Source: Cognatitamlana sp035818475
GTDB lineage: Bacteria; Bacteroidota; Bacteroidia; Flavobacteriales; Flavobacteriaceae
Reading direction: 5' to 3'
Assembly: GCF_035818475.1 (NCBI RefSeq)
Contig: NZ_JAYMGV010000004.1
Coordinates: 152,931 to 216,930, forward strand
Length of the DNA: 64,000 nt
How positions within the stretch are numbered: position 1 is the first letter of the stretch; each line of letters opens with the position of its first letter. Of this stretch, positions 19,249 through 29,090 are shown one piece after another. The notes under the pieces were generated by a model. The model was given only the letters and a program-made list of their open reading frames with translations, was not told the origin of the DNA and made no database searches. Position numbers and translations under genes: made by a program.

Positions 19249-22200
19249 ATGCGCCTATTAACTAAAATAAAATCGAGCCTTATTATTTTATTAGTACTTG
19301 TTTTTAATGAAAATCATGCAGTTTCTGATGATTTGCATATTAGAAATATAGGGGTAGATGATGGCCTTTCCTATTATCATGTAACAGATATTATTCAAGA
19401 TTCCAAAGGCTATGTTTGGGTATCTACATTAAATGGTATTAATCGTTTAGACGGAAATACTATCCTAAATTATTATGAGCAACCAAATAATGAAGGTAGC
19501 TTAAAAAATGATCGCGTAATTTCTCTATGTGAAGGGCCTTATGGTAATATCTGGGCAGGAACAGGATTTGGGGGCATCCAGATTTTAGACGTAAAAAAGA
19601 ACACGTTTATAAACATATTATTAGATGAAAAAAATGTATTGAACAATGTAGTACATTCAATAATTAAACTATCTAATGGTGATATAATTTGTGGAACCAG
19701 AGGCGGTGAGTTGTATCGTTTTTCAGCCAAAGCTATTAAAGCCATGTTAGAAGGTGAAAAAATAGAGTTTAAGAAGTTAAATCTATTTTCATCACAAGAT
19801 GAGTTTAGTATAGACCGTATCATTGATATTTTAGAAGGACCAAATGAAATTTGGCTTATAGATTGGAATAAAAAACTTTTCAGAATAGACTATAGCAATA
19901 AAACCACACAAGATTATCATGTAAACATGATAAACAAAAAGGGTATTAATGTTTCCAGTATCGTTAAAAATAATAATGACATTTTTATAGGAACTTCAAT
20001 GGGAGTTTATCTTTTAGAAGAAAACCAAAAACAAAGATTAAAATTTGATTTATGGAGAAGTATTTCCAATACAAAGAAACTAAATGTTACAGGAATTGCA
20101 CTAGATAATAAGAATAGTCTTTGGGTATCAGGTTTTAAAAATGAAATTTATAAAATAAAAGACATTTACAATGAAAATTCAGAATCAGAATACTATAGTT
20201 TAAATTTAAATACTCCAATAAGGGTGAAAATGATTGATGAATCAAATGTTCTTTGGTTTTCATCACTTAAGTCAGGCGTTTTTAACGCAGAACTTTCTTT
20301 TAAAAATTTCAATAAGTACAGGTATTTAAATGATATGTTTGATGAAAATAACAGGGATGTATCAACCTCGTTCCTAGATTCTAATAACTATTTATGGACG
20401 GGATTAGGAGAATCAGAACTATTGATCTATGATACAGATAAGAAGCACCTTGTTTATACAAATAACAGAATAGATCCAACATCAGTTTTTGAGGATAGGC
20501 TGGGGTTTATTTGGGTTACAACCCGTGAAGGTGTTTTTTGTATAAAAAAGACTAAGGACTATTTAAATCCGATTTCAACAAATAATAAAATTGATTTTTC
20601 TATATGGGGAAAGAACGATTTTACCAATAAGTTGTTTAACTCTGTTGAAGAAGATGTTTTTGGAAACGTATGGCTGGCTTCAGACAGAGAACTTCTTTAT
20701 ATTATTAGAAATACCAAAGGTGAGATTAGGGAGGTAAAAGTTATTATGAGGGAAAATGAATCTCAAATATCACCCTGTGATATTCAAACCATTAAAGCCT
20801 TTCCCGGAAAATCAGAATTGTGGATATTACAGAGGGGGTGTGGGCTGACTGTAATGAATTATAGTCAATTCTTGGAAACAGTGGTTTTTGAACGATTCAG
20901 TGCAGAAAACAAAGATGATAATTACATCTCATCAAATGTTGTTAACAATATCTATTTTAATACGGATGCCATTTGGTTAAGCACAGATAACGGGTTAAAT
21001 AAACTTGTTTATTCCAATGCCGGTAAAAAATTTGTATTCGATCAGTTTTATAATGTAGATAAAGGATTAGTTAACAGTCTAACCAAGTCATTAGAAAAAG
21101 ACAATCAGGGAAATATTTGGATTGGAACCAACAAGGGATTGGCTTTTTTTAATATAGAAACAAATGCATTCAGGGTATTTACTACCAAAGACGGCTTATC
21201 AAGTAATATTTTTACCAACACTTCATTTAAGAATAAAGAAGGCGCTTTAGTATTTGGAACCGTTAACGGCTATGTTTCTTTTTTACCGGAAGAGGTTGAA
21301 CTTAATAAGGCATTACCTGTTGCAGGTTTTACGTCACTTTCTGTTTTTAATAAATTAATTGAACCCGGAGAATTAGTAAATGGTAGTGTGATCTTAAAAA
21401 AAGCTATTTCGGAAACGGACGAGATAGTGATAAATTATAAGCAAAATGATTTCACAATTGGGTTTTCGGCTTTTCATTATGCCATACCGGAAAAAAACAA
21501 GTTTGAATATTTACTTGAAGGTTATCATAACCAATGGGTGTCAACCAATGTCAATATGCCATTTGCGTCATTTGCTAACTTATCAACAGGAAATTATACC
21601 TTAAAACTCCGGGCCTCTAATAATGATGGTATATGGATGGATAATGTTAAAGCTTTAAAAATTAAAGTATTACCACCGCCATGGAAAACAGTATGGGCTT
21701 TTTTATTATACGCATTAGTATTTGGAGGGGTAATTTATTTTATCATGAAAGCCTGGGGATCCAGGATAAGACTCAGAAATGAAGTGATTTTAGAGCGGTC
21801 AAAAAGAGAAAAGGAAAAAGAATTAAATGAAATGAAATTGAGGTATTTTACAGATATCTCACATGAATTTAGAACGCCATTAACACTTATTCACGGTCCT
21901 GTATTAGAGCTAATTGAGATTTTTAGAAAAAATAAAGAAGTATATTCTATTTTACTTCCGCTTAATTTGAATATCAATAGAATGTTGCGCTTACTGAATC
22001 AGTTACTGGATTTTAGAAAAGCAGAGACTAATAATTTAAAGCTACACTTAACTAAAGGCGATATTATAAGCTTATTGGAAAACATTATCAATTCATATTT
22101 TGAAGCAGCAAAAAGCAAATCTGTTAATTTAAAATTAAAGTCAAAGCACAAAGAGTTTATAACCTGGTTTGATGAAGATAAACTGGAAAAGATCATACAC

Positions 22201-23382
22201 AATTTATTATCTAATGCATTAAAATATACAGGTCAGAGTGGAACCATCATTGTTAATTTTACATCAGAAGGAGATAATAAAGTCATAATTTCAGTTAAAG
22301 ATACAGGCAAAGGAATTTCAGAAAAGAATAAGAAAAAGATTTTTGACAGGTTTTTTCAAGAAGGTATACAGTCAGGAACAGGAATTGGTTTGGCTTTAGT
22401 AAAAAAGTTGGTTGAGATACACCAGGGAGAAATTGAAGTGGAGAGTGAAATAGATGAAGGAAGTAACTTTATAATCCGTATTCCTGTTGGCGAAAACCAT
22501 TTCTTTGATCAGATACAAAACCAGGTAGCTAAAGTAGGTTTAGATAAAGTGCCTGTTTGGATTGGAGGGCAATATGAAGAAGAAATATTTGAGGAATCGG
22601 CTGCGCAAAATGAAGATGTACCGTTAATTCTTGTTGTAGAAGATGATGAGGATATCAGAAAATATTTGGAAAGACTTTTAAGTTCAGAGTTTAGAGTTAT
22701 TATAGCTGAAGATGGCAAGAAAGGAGAAGAAAGTGCTAAAAAGTTTTTACCGGATATGATTATTTCAGACATTTTAATGCCAGAGCAAGACGGTATAGAA
22801 ATGTGTAGAAATCTTAAATCAGACATAAATACTACATACATTCCAATTATCTTTTTAACTGCTAAATCGTCAGATAAGGATAAAATAGAAGGTTTGAATA
22901 TTGGAGCAACAGACTATATTTTAAAGCCCTTTGACCCAAAGGAACTTAAGATAAAGGTTGAAAACATTTTAAATGATCTTAAGAAAAATCAGGACAGACT
23001 AAAACGCGATTTTATTTTAAACCCTTCTGAGGTAAGTATTGAATCTCCGGAAGAAGTTTTCCTGCAAAGAGCAGTACAAATAGTAGAGGGAAATATGAAT
23101 GATGGAAATTTCAACCTCTTGTTTTTCTGTAATGAATTAGGGATGAGCAGAATGCAGCTACACAGAAAACTAAAAAAATTCACAGGACAAAGTACTACAG
23201 AATTCATTAGGTCCATAAGGCTAAAGCGTGCCGCTCAATTATTGGAAGTTGGGCACTTATCAGCTTTAGAAGTGATGTATGAAGTAGGTATAGAAAGTAG
23301 TTCTTATTTCTCTAAAGCCTTTAAAAAACAATACGGAGCAACACCGCATGAATACTCTATAAAAAAAAGGCCATCAACGTAA
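19249..23382 (+). CDS. Hybrid two-component system regulator (HTCS1)
   Basis: One-protein sensor and transcription factor of PULs. After a signal peptide, about 750 residues of two-component-regulator propeller repeats are seen (YVWVSTLNGINRLDG, NIWIGTNKGLAFF), then a Y_Y_Y domain (NNDGIWMDNVKALKIKVLPPPW) and one membrane helix near residue 825. The cytoplasmic part has the HisKA H-box with His872 in DISHEFRTPLTLI, a HATPase domain (NLLSNALKYTG; DTGKGIS), a receiver with Asp1174 in IISDILMPEQDG, and a C-terminal AraC-type HTH (ALEVMYEVGIESSSYFSKAFKKQYG). It should sense an oligosaccharide in the periplasm and activate the PUL. It is a close paralogue of HTCS2 at 49680. Confidence 0.95.
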   Translation: MRLLTKIKSSLIILLVLVFNENHAVSDDLHIRNIGVDDGLSYYHVTDIIQDSKGYVWVSTLNGINRLDGNTILNYYEQPNNEGSLKNDRVISLCEGPYGNIWAGTGFGGIQILDVKKNTFINILLDEKNVLNNVVHSIIKLSNGDIICGTRGGELYRFSAKAIKAMLEGEKIEFKKLNLFSSQDEFSIDRIIDILEGPNEIWLIDWNKKLFRIDYSNKTTQDYHVNMINKKGINVSSIVKNNNDIFIGTSMGVYLLEENQKQRLKFDLWRSISNTKKLNVTGIALDNKNSLWVSGFKNEIYKIKDIYNENSESEYYSLNLNTPIRVKMIDESNVLWFSSLKSGVFNAELSFKNFNKYRYLNDMFDENNRDVSTSFLDSNNYLWTGLGESELLIYDTDKKHLVYTNNRIDPTSVFEDRLGFIWVTTREGVFCIKKTKDYLNPISTNNKIDFSIWGKNDFTNKLFNSVEEDVFGNVWLASDRELLYIIRNTKGEIREVKVIMRENESQISPCDIQTIKAFPGKSELWILQRGCGLTVMNYSQFLETVVFERFSAENKDDNYISSNVVNNIYFNTDAIWLSTDNGLNKLVYSNAGKKFVFDQFYNVDKGLVNSLTKSLEKDNQGNIWIGTNKGLAFFNIETNAFRVFTTKDGLSSNIFTNTSFKNKEGALVFGTVNGYVSFLPEEVELNKALPVAGFTSLSVFNKLIEPGELVNGSVILKKAISETDEIVINYKQNDFTIGFSAFHYAIPEKNKFEYLLEGYHNQWVSTNVNMPFASFANLSTGNYTLKLRASNNDGIWMDNVKALKIKVLPPPWKTVWAFLLYALVFGGVIYFIMKAWGSRIRLRNEVILERSKREKEKELNEMKLRYFTDISHEFRTPLTLIHGPVLELIEIFRKNKEVYSILLPLNLNINRMLRLLNQLLDFRKAETNNLKLHLTKGDIISLLENIINSYFEAAKSKSVNLKLKSKHKEFITWFDEDKLEKIIHNLLSNALKYTGQSGTIIVNFTSEGDNKVIISVKDTGKGISEKNKKKIFDRFFQEGIQSGTGIGLALVKKLVEIHQGEIEVESEIDEGSNFIIRIPVGENHFFDQIQNQVAKVGLDKVPVWIGGQYEEEIFEESAAQNEDVPLILVVEDDEDIRKYLERLLSSEFRVIIAEDGKKGEESAKKFLPDMIISDILMPEQDGIEMCRNLKSDINTTYIPIIFLTAKSSDKDKIEGLNIGATDYILKPFDPKELKIKVENILNDLKKNQDRLKRDFILNPSEVSIESPEEVFLQRAVQIVEGNMNDGNFNLLFFCNELGMSRMQLHRKLKKFTGQSTTEFIRSIRLKRAAQLLEVGHLSALEVMYEVGIESSSYFSKAFKKQYGATPHEYSIKKRPST

Positions 23383-23559
23383 TTAGGTAATTATGTAAAT
23401 CATGCTTTTAGAACTCATTTTTAATGAAGCGGTATATTTTCTTATCTGGATTTAGGGCAAACCATAATGCCTCAAAGGTGAGTTAAAAAATCATAAATCA
23501 TAAATAACTTATTTAAAAGCTATATAGAGCTAAAAAATAGTTTTTGAGCACTACTTGGT

Positions 23560-23591
23560 TACATAACAGCAGTTAGCTTATTCTATTACAG
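23560..23591 (+). promoter_or_regulatory. Weak HTCS-type site upstream of the GH87-like gene
   Basis: TACATAACAGC at 23560-23570 resembles the 11-mer seen before susC1; the position 21 nt later (TTCTATTACAG) matches poorly. Its distance to the 23655 start (95 and 74 bp) is like that of the good sites. I regard it as tentative. Confidence 0.35.
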
Positions 23592-23654
23592 AATATCTTA
23601 GCTTAAAAGTTATTATAGCTTACAGATATTCAATTTATGTATAAAAATATAGTG

Positions 23655-25660
23655 ATGAAAAAGTATAAAATATTATTTATAATACTCATTCCGCTTTTAA
23701 GTATTCATGCTCAAATAGAAGAAAGAGGGGCGTATAATATGCCCTACTTGCGTTATGAAGCAGATGCAGGAATATATGGAGGAGGCGCTCAATTTAGAGG
23801 ACCGTCTTACAATCAATCCAAAATAGAATCTGAAGCATCAGAACGAAAGTATATAGCATTGCCTGGTCAAGGGGCTTATGTGCAATGGCGTATACAAGAT
23901 CAAGTAAATGGAATAACGCTTCGATTTACTATGCCAGATTCGCCAGATGGAACAGGGTTACAAGGTATGTTGGCTTTATATATTAATGATATTTTTATCT
24001 CAAATATTTCTTTAAGCTCGTATTACTCCTGGCAATATTTTTATAAAAATGGAGGGACGGATAATGAACCACATAATGACCCCAGTGTAGGAAACCCCAG
24101 AATGCGATTTGATGAGATGAATTGGGTTTTACCATCAGTATTAGAGTCAGGAGATATCATTAAATTGCAAAAAAATCTTGATGATGGTATTGAATATGGT
24201 ATTGATTTTATTGAAGCAGAATTGGTACCTGATAAAATAGAAAAACCAATAGGGTATATTGATGTTACAGAAGCACCTTTTAATGCCATTCCAAATGATA
24301 ATATTGATGATTTTCGGGCATTTAGTGATGCTATAAGTTATGCTAATGCAAACAATGTAAACATTTATATACCTGAAGGAGAGTTTTACCTTAGTAATCA
24401 AATTCAATTAGATCAGGATAATAGATCAATACTAGGTGCAGGAATTTGGTATACAAAGCTTCATTTTACTGAAAAACCAACAAATAATAGATATGGAGGT
24501 ATCTATTCCAGTGGTTCAAATATGCATATATCAAATTTTTCCATGTCATCAGCGGTTAACTATAGAGGGGCTTATAGAGCATTCGGGCAGCATTGGGGGA
24601 AGAATTCAATTATTGAAGATATTTGGATAACACATTTCTCTGTTGGATTTTGGGTTGCAGATTATAAAACTAAGCAGCATAACACTGCAGATGGGTTGAT
24701 TGTGAGAAACTGCCGTATTAGAAATACATATGCAGATGGGCTTAATTTTGCAAAAGGGTCAAGTAATTGTATTCTGGAACATAGTAACATACGCAACACA
24801 GGAGATGATGCTATGGCATCCTGGTCATCTAATGTTGACGCAGTTGGACCCAATACGGGAAATATTTTCCGGTTCAATACTGTAGAAAATACCTGTAGAG
24901 CAGCAGGACTTGGAATATTTGGTGGACGGCAACACGTAGCACATCATTGCATTATTAGTGATTCATTTGCCGGGCCAGGTATCAGGGTAAACTCTACTTT
25001 TGAAGCACATCCTTTTGCTACAGATTCTGATGTAAACATACATGATATAACGGTTGAACGTTGTGGAACAAGAGATAATATTTGGGGCAATAAATTAGGT
25101 GCTCTGGATTTAAACGTTCGCTTTTATGATGTTAATAATATTCGTTTTGATAAGATTGACATCATTGACTCACAGGTAGATGGTGTTCATATTAGTAAAG
25201 CAAAAGGCATATACGCACTACATGATGTTTACCTTAAAAATATTAATATAACAGGAACAGCTAAAGATAATGCTGGAGCTGGACACGGCATATTTGTTTC
25301 CAATAATAGCGTAGGTTGGATTGAAAACAATACTATTAATATAACTGGTGCTTTTTCGGGAAATATTTTTGAACAATCTTCAACATTCGAAATTAGGGAA
25401 GGAACTTTAAGTGAGCCATCCGTTAAAAAAAAAAGATAAACCGTCCACAAGTTTATTTAGATGCAAACGGAGCTCTTTCAATTAAAAATATAAAAACTGC
25501 CACAGATGTATGCTTTTTTGACATGCTGGGCAGAAAAACATTTCAAATAAAAATTAAGACACCTTCTTATACAATTAATACTAATGGTTTTGCTTCAGGT
25601 GTTTACCTTATAATGTTTGTTTCTAAAGAAGGTGTTTATAATCAAAAGGTGTATTTATGA
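23655..25660 (+). CDS. GH87-like alpha-1,3-glucanase family protein, T9SS tail in shifted frame
   Basis: Secreted right-handed beta-helix hydrolase. I start at 23655, giving the signal peptide MKKYKILFIILIPLLSIHAQ. Residues of about 30-190 form a jelly-roll carbohydrate-binding-like domain. The beta helix carries ADG (Asp361) and GDD (Asp384-Asp385); the 23/24-residue spacing is that of the catalytic aspartates of GH87 enzymes, and the AGLGIFGG region also fits. The zero frame stops at 25439 after an A10 run (25425-25434). In the -1 frame the sequence continues as a typical T9SS sorting domain (VCFFDMLGRKTF, NGFASGVYLIMF) to the TGA at 25658-25660, overlapping the next ATG by 4 nt. Substrate is inferred to be an alpha-1,3-linked glycan; the true target may be sulfated. 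Confidence 0.78.
25425..25434 (+). other. A10 slippery run / frameshift point
   Basis: Ten consecutive A residues. Zero-frame codons AAA at 25428-25430 and 25431-25433 follow an A, so an in-phase A-AAA-AAA heptamer exists. A -1 slip here joins the GH87-like body to its T9SS tail. It could be programmed slippage, a phase-variable tract, a fresh mutation or a sequencing error. Confidence 0.8.
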
Positions 25661-27255
25661 CAATAAAAAATATTAAACCAAACCGATTCTTCTTATTATT
25701 AATTCTATGTATAGAATTAGGATGTATTAATTCTTCCAATTCAAAACAGGAAAACAAAAAAGTACAACCAAATATTATTTATATCATGTCTGATGACCAT
25801 GCACAAAGAGCCATTAGTGCCTATGGTCCAGATTTAAATAAGACACCTAATATTGATCGTATAGCAAAAGAGGGCGCTATTTTTAAAAACAGTTTTGTCA
25901 GTAATTCTATTTGTGCACCATCAAGAGCAGTTATGCTTACCGGAAAATTTAGCCATTTAAATGGTCAAACAGATAACCTGAGAAGTTTTGATGGAAGCCA
26001 GCAAACATATCCTAAGATACTTCAGGCTAATGGCTATCAAACAGCACTGATAGGTAAATGGCATTTAAAAAGTGATCCTACAGGGTTTGATTTTTGGAGC
26101 GTTCACATAGGTCAGGGAGATTACTATAATCCAGATTTTAAAGAAATGGGTAAGACAAAAAGGTATAAAGGATATTCTCCAGATATTGTTAAAGAAAATG
26201 GCATTAACTGGTTAGAAAATAGAGACAAAGAAAAACCTTTTGCTATGCTATTACATTTTAAAGCCCCCCATAGAAATTGGATGCCGGCACTTTCAAAATT
26301 AGAAATGTACGAGGATAAAGAATTTGATTTGCCGTCTAATTTTTTCGATAATTATGAAAATCGAGGCCGAGCTTCAAAAGAACAAGAGATGTCTATCTAT
26401 GAAGATATGGAACTTGAGTGGGACCTTAAAATGAATGGCGCAGGAACAGCGTTTGAGAAAGAAAAATTTGAAAGGAAACTCAGTCGGTTTACAACAGAAG
26501 AGCGCCAACAATGGGACGCTTTTTATAATAAAATTAATGAAGACTTTAAATCTAAAAATCCACAAGGGAAAGATTTGGCAATATGGAAATACCAACGTTA
26601 CCTAAGGGATTATTTAAAAGTGGTATCATCTGTAGATGATAATATAGGCGATGTACTTAATTATTTAGATGAACATGGATTAGCCGAAAATACGATTGTA
26701 GTGTATACATCAGATCAAGGATTTTACATGGGTGAGCATGGTTGGTTTGACAAACGTTTTATGTATGAAGAATCATTAAGAACACCTCTCTTAATACGTT
26801 ATCCAGCTAAAATTAAACCAAAAACTGTTGTTAACGGAATGGTACAAAATATAGATTATGCACCTACCTTTTTGGATTATGCAGGCATAGATACGCCTTC
26901 AGGTATTCAAGGCGAATCAATACGCCCACTGTTAGAAGGGAAAAAAGATGAAATAAGAGATGCTATTTTTTATCAATATTTTGAATACCCAGGGCCCCAT
27001 GCCGTTAAAAGGCATTTTGGTATTCGTACATCCAGATATAAACTAATTCATTTCTATTATGATGTTGATGAATGGGAATTCTATGACTTGGAAAAAGACC
27101 CCAACGAGATGAAAAATCAATATGCCAACCCTAATTATAAAGCAATAATAAAAGAATTGAAAATTAAACTAAAAGACTTAAGAACCAAGTATAAAGATTC
27201 AGATGATAATAATTTTAAAATACAAACTCAGGATTTAAAAAGTAGTAAGGGTTAA
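25657..27255 (+). CDS. S1-family sulfatase, lipoprotein
   Basis: Formylglycine-dependent sulfate ester hydrolase. Signal with lipobox ELGC (Cys23). Metal-binding start IIYIMSDDHAQRAISAYG, then the maturation motif CAPSR with Cys86 as the residue expected to be converted to formylglycine by an anaerobic or aerobic maturase elsewhere in the genome. GKWHLK and the second metal site YTSDQGFYMGEHGWFDKRF follow. Its 532 residues are typical. Its ATG overlaps the stop of the T9SS tail of the GH87-like gene, so the two are translationally coupled. It is a close paralogue of the minus-strand sulfatase at 47819, with the same SICAPSRA and GFY-GEHGWFDKRF blocks. Confidence 0.94.
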   Translation: MTIKNIKPNRFFLLLILCIELGCINSSNSKQENKKVQPNIIYIMSDDHAQRAISAYGPDLNKTPNIDRIAKEGAIFKNSFVSNSICAPSRAVMLTGKFSHLNGQTDNLRSFDGSQQTYPKILQANGYQTALIGKWHLKSDPTGFDFWSVHIGQGDYYNPDFKEMGKTKRYKGYSPDIVKENGINWLENRDKEKPFAMLLHFKAPHRNWMPALSKLEMYEDKEFDLPSNFFDNYENRGRASKEQEMSIYEDMELEWDLKMNGAGTAFEKEKFERKLSRFTTEERQQWDAFYNKINEDFKSKNPQGKDLAIWKYQRYLRDYLKVVSSVDDNIGDVLNYLDEHGLAENTIVVYTSDQGFYMGEHGWFDKRFMYEESLRTPLLIRYPAKIKPKTVVNGMVQNIDYAPTFLDYAGIDTPSGIQGESIRPLLEGKKDEIRDAIFYQYFEYPGPHAVKRHFGIRTSRYKLIHFYYDVDEWEFYDLEKDPNEMKNQYANPNYKAIIKELKIKLKDLRTKYKDSDDNNFKIQTQDLKSSKG

Positions 27256-27352
27256 GTGATGAAAAGATTAAACCTTAATTTATTTGTAATTATAAATAAG
27301 AACAACTTATTCTTTTGGTATTATTTGGAACAATTTCTAAAATATAGGATGT

Positions 27353-27384
27353 TACTGTAGAGCATAGAGTAGTTACATTATAAC
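27353..27384 (+). promoter_or_regulatory. Putative HTCS operator upstream of sulfatase 27441
   Basis: TACTGTAGAGC (27353-27363) and TACATTATAAC (27374-27384), each preceded by GT, are spaced exactly 21 nt and lie 88 and 67 bp before the ATG. The offset to the start is almost the same as for the GH97 gene (89 and 68 bp). Confidence 0.55.
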
Positions 27385-27440
27385 AATTAATATTTAATTA
27401 TTTAATACATTTTTGGATTTTAAAATAAGTAAGATAAGTT

Positions 27441-28988
27441 ATGAAACAATTTCAATCCCTTTTAGTGTTAGTAATTATAGCTATTAATTGTAATGTATTT
27501 GCTCAAAATAATAAGCCAAATGTACTGATGTTTGTTGTAGATGATTTTAATGATAGAATAGCCCACTTTGGGGACGATCAAGCTATAACTCCTAATATAG
27601 ACAAATTAGCTGAATTGGGTGTGTCTTTTACTAATGCTCAAACATCTGCAACATATTGTACACCTTCAAGGGTAGCGTTAATGACGGGAGTAGCACCGTG
27701 GAATTCGGGCTGTTATGCTGGGCAAACGCACCATACTGCACTTCCAAATAAAAAAACAATAGGAATGCTCTTTAAAGAAAACAATTATCAGGTTTATGGA
27801 GGCGGGAAAGTGTATCACCATATGCCAGGTTTTGTTGATTTAAGAGGTTATGATGAATATTTCCATTGGAATCCCGCACAAAAGAAAAAAGGCTGGGGCT
27901 TATTTGCCTGGCGCGATAATAAAGCCGCCCCCAAAGAATTTCCAAAACCACATTCTGATATCGCTAAAGCCGCTTATGCAGGTTTTGATTTGACAACTAT
28001 AGATAATGAACTGGAAGGTGAAATGGCTGATACTAAATTAGTTGATTGGACGGTAGAAGCCTTAAAGGGGAAAGGGAAAATGGATACTAAAAAACCATTT
28101 TTCTTATCTGTAGGATTATATGCACCTCATAAACCAAATTTTGTTCCTCAAAAATATTATGATTTGTACCCTTTAGATAAAATAAAATTGCCAGAATTAA
28201 GGGAAGATGATTTTGACGATTTACCAAAGAACGTACAAGAAATCATTAAAAGGAGAATCAACCATACACATAAAGGAGTGGTTAGTGTTAAAGATGGATG
28301 GAAAAGAGCTATTCAAGGCTATTATGCCGCTTTATCGTATGCCGATGCACAATTTGGCAGGGTTTTAAAAGCACTCAAAGAAAACAAATTAGATAGAAAT
28401 ACAATCATTGTATTTTGGAGTGATAATGGCTATCATTTAGGAGAGAAAAAAATGTGGGCAAAACACACGCTATGGGAAAGAACAACTAATGTACCGGTAT
28501 TTTTTGCAGGACCAGGAATTGCTGAAAATAAAGATTATAGAGGCGTTATAAGTTTGTTAGATATATACCCTACATTGGTTGAGGTTTGTGGCTTGAAAGG
28601 AGCAACGCCTTTAGATGGAGTAAGTATTGTAAATCAATTGAAAAAACCGAAAAAGATTATTGATCGAGCTGTTATTACAGCACAGAAAGATGGAAAATCT
28701 TTTAGCGTGTTTACAAACGAATATCATTATATGAGTCACCAAAATGGAGCAGGAGAAGAGCTTTACAGTATTTCAGATATTCATGAGTTTGATAATTTGG
28801 CTATGGATTCTAAGTATGGAGATATAAAGCAATCATTAAAAGCTGCCTTACCAAAATCGCCTGCTAAAATGGCGTTGGATATAAAAGCTTATAGATTAAA
28901 ATTTGAAGGAGAAAACTTCAAATGGGTTAAAAAAACGACTGATATGAAGTCTAAAAAAGGAAAGAAAGGTAACAAAAAGAAAAAATAA
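27441..28988 (+). CDS. S1-family sulfatase, iduronate-2-sulfatase-like
   Basis: Sulfatase with a Sec signal peptide (to VFAQ). Metal-binding PNVLMFVVDDFND, active-site CTPSR with Cys73, GGGKVYHH in the place of the usual GKWH, and the second metal site FWSDNGYHLGEKKMWAKHTLWE. These are features of iduronate-2-sulfatase-like S1 enzymes. It is 515 residues and ends in a strongly basic lysine tail of about 20 residues, which is unusual. It resembles the sulfatase domain of the protein at 36575. It is monocistronic or the first gene of a unit, with its own 21-nt repeat site upstream. The sulfated sugar is unknown. Confidence 0.93.
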   Translation: MKQFQSLLVLVIIAINCNVFAQNNKPNVLMFVVDDFNDRIAHFGDDQAITPNIDKLAELGVSFTNAQTSATYCTPSRVALMTGVAPWNSGCYAGQTHHTALPNKKTIGMLFKENNYQVYGGGKVYHHMPGFVDLRGYDEYFHWNPAQKKKGWGLFAWRDNKAAPKEFPKPHSDIAKAAYAGFDLTTIDNELEGEMADTKLVDWTVEALKGKGKMDTKKPFFLSVGLYAPHKPNFVPQKYYDLYPLDKIKLPELREDDFDDLPKNVQEIIKRRINHTHKGVVSVKDGWKRAIQGYYAALSYADAQFGRVLKALKENKLDRNTIIVFWSDNGYHLGEKKMWAKHTLWERTTNVPVFFAGPGIAENKDYRGVISLLDIYPTLVEVCGLKGATPLDGVSIVNQLKKPKKIIDRAVITAQKDGKSFSVFTNEYHYMSHQNGAGEELYSISDIHEFDNLAMDSKYGDIKQSLKAALPKSPAKMALDIKAYRLKFEGENFKWVKKTTDMKSKKGKKGNKKKK

Positions 28989-29090
28989 TTTTAATGATAT
29001 GATCGATGTTTTACTTAGAAAACACAAATCGTAAAATAGCATTTTGATATTTACTTTATAAAAAAAACGGAATTCAACAAAATACAGCTT

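Noticed and set aside
29008..29040. Possible HTCS site upstream of the 29091 sulfatase (CGTAAAATAGC)
   Set aside because: Only the AGC end agrees and there is no partner at 21 nt; this gene may be read from the 27441 unit.
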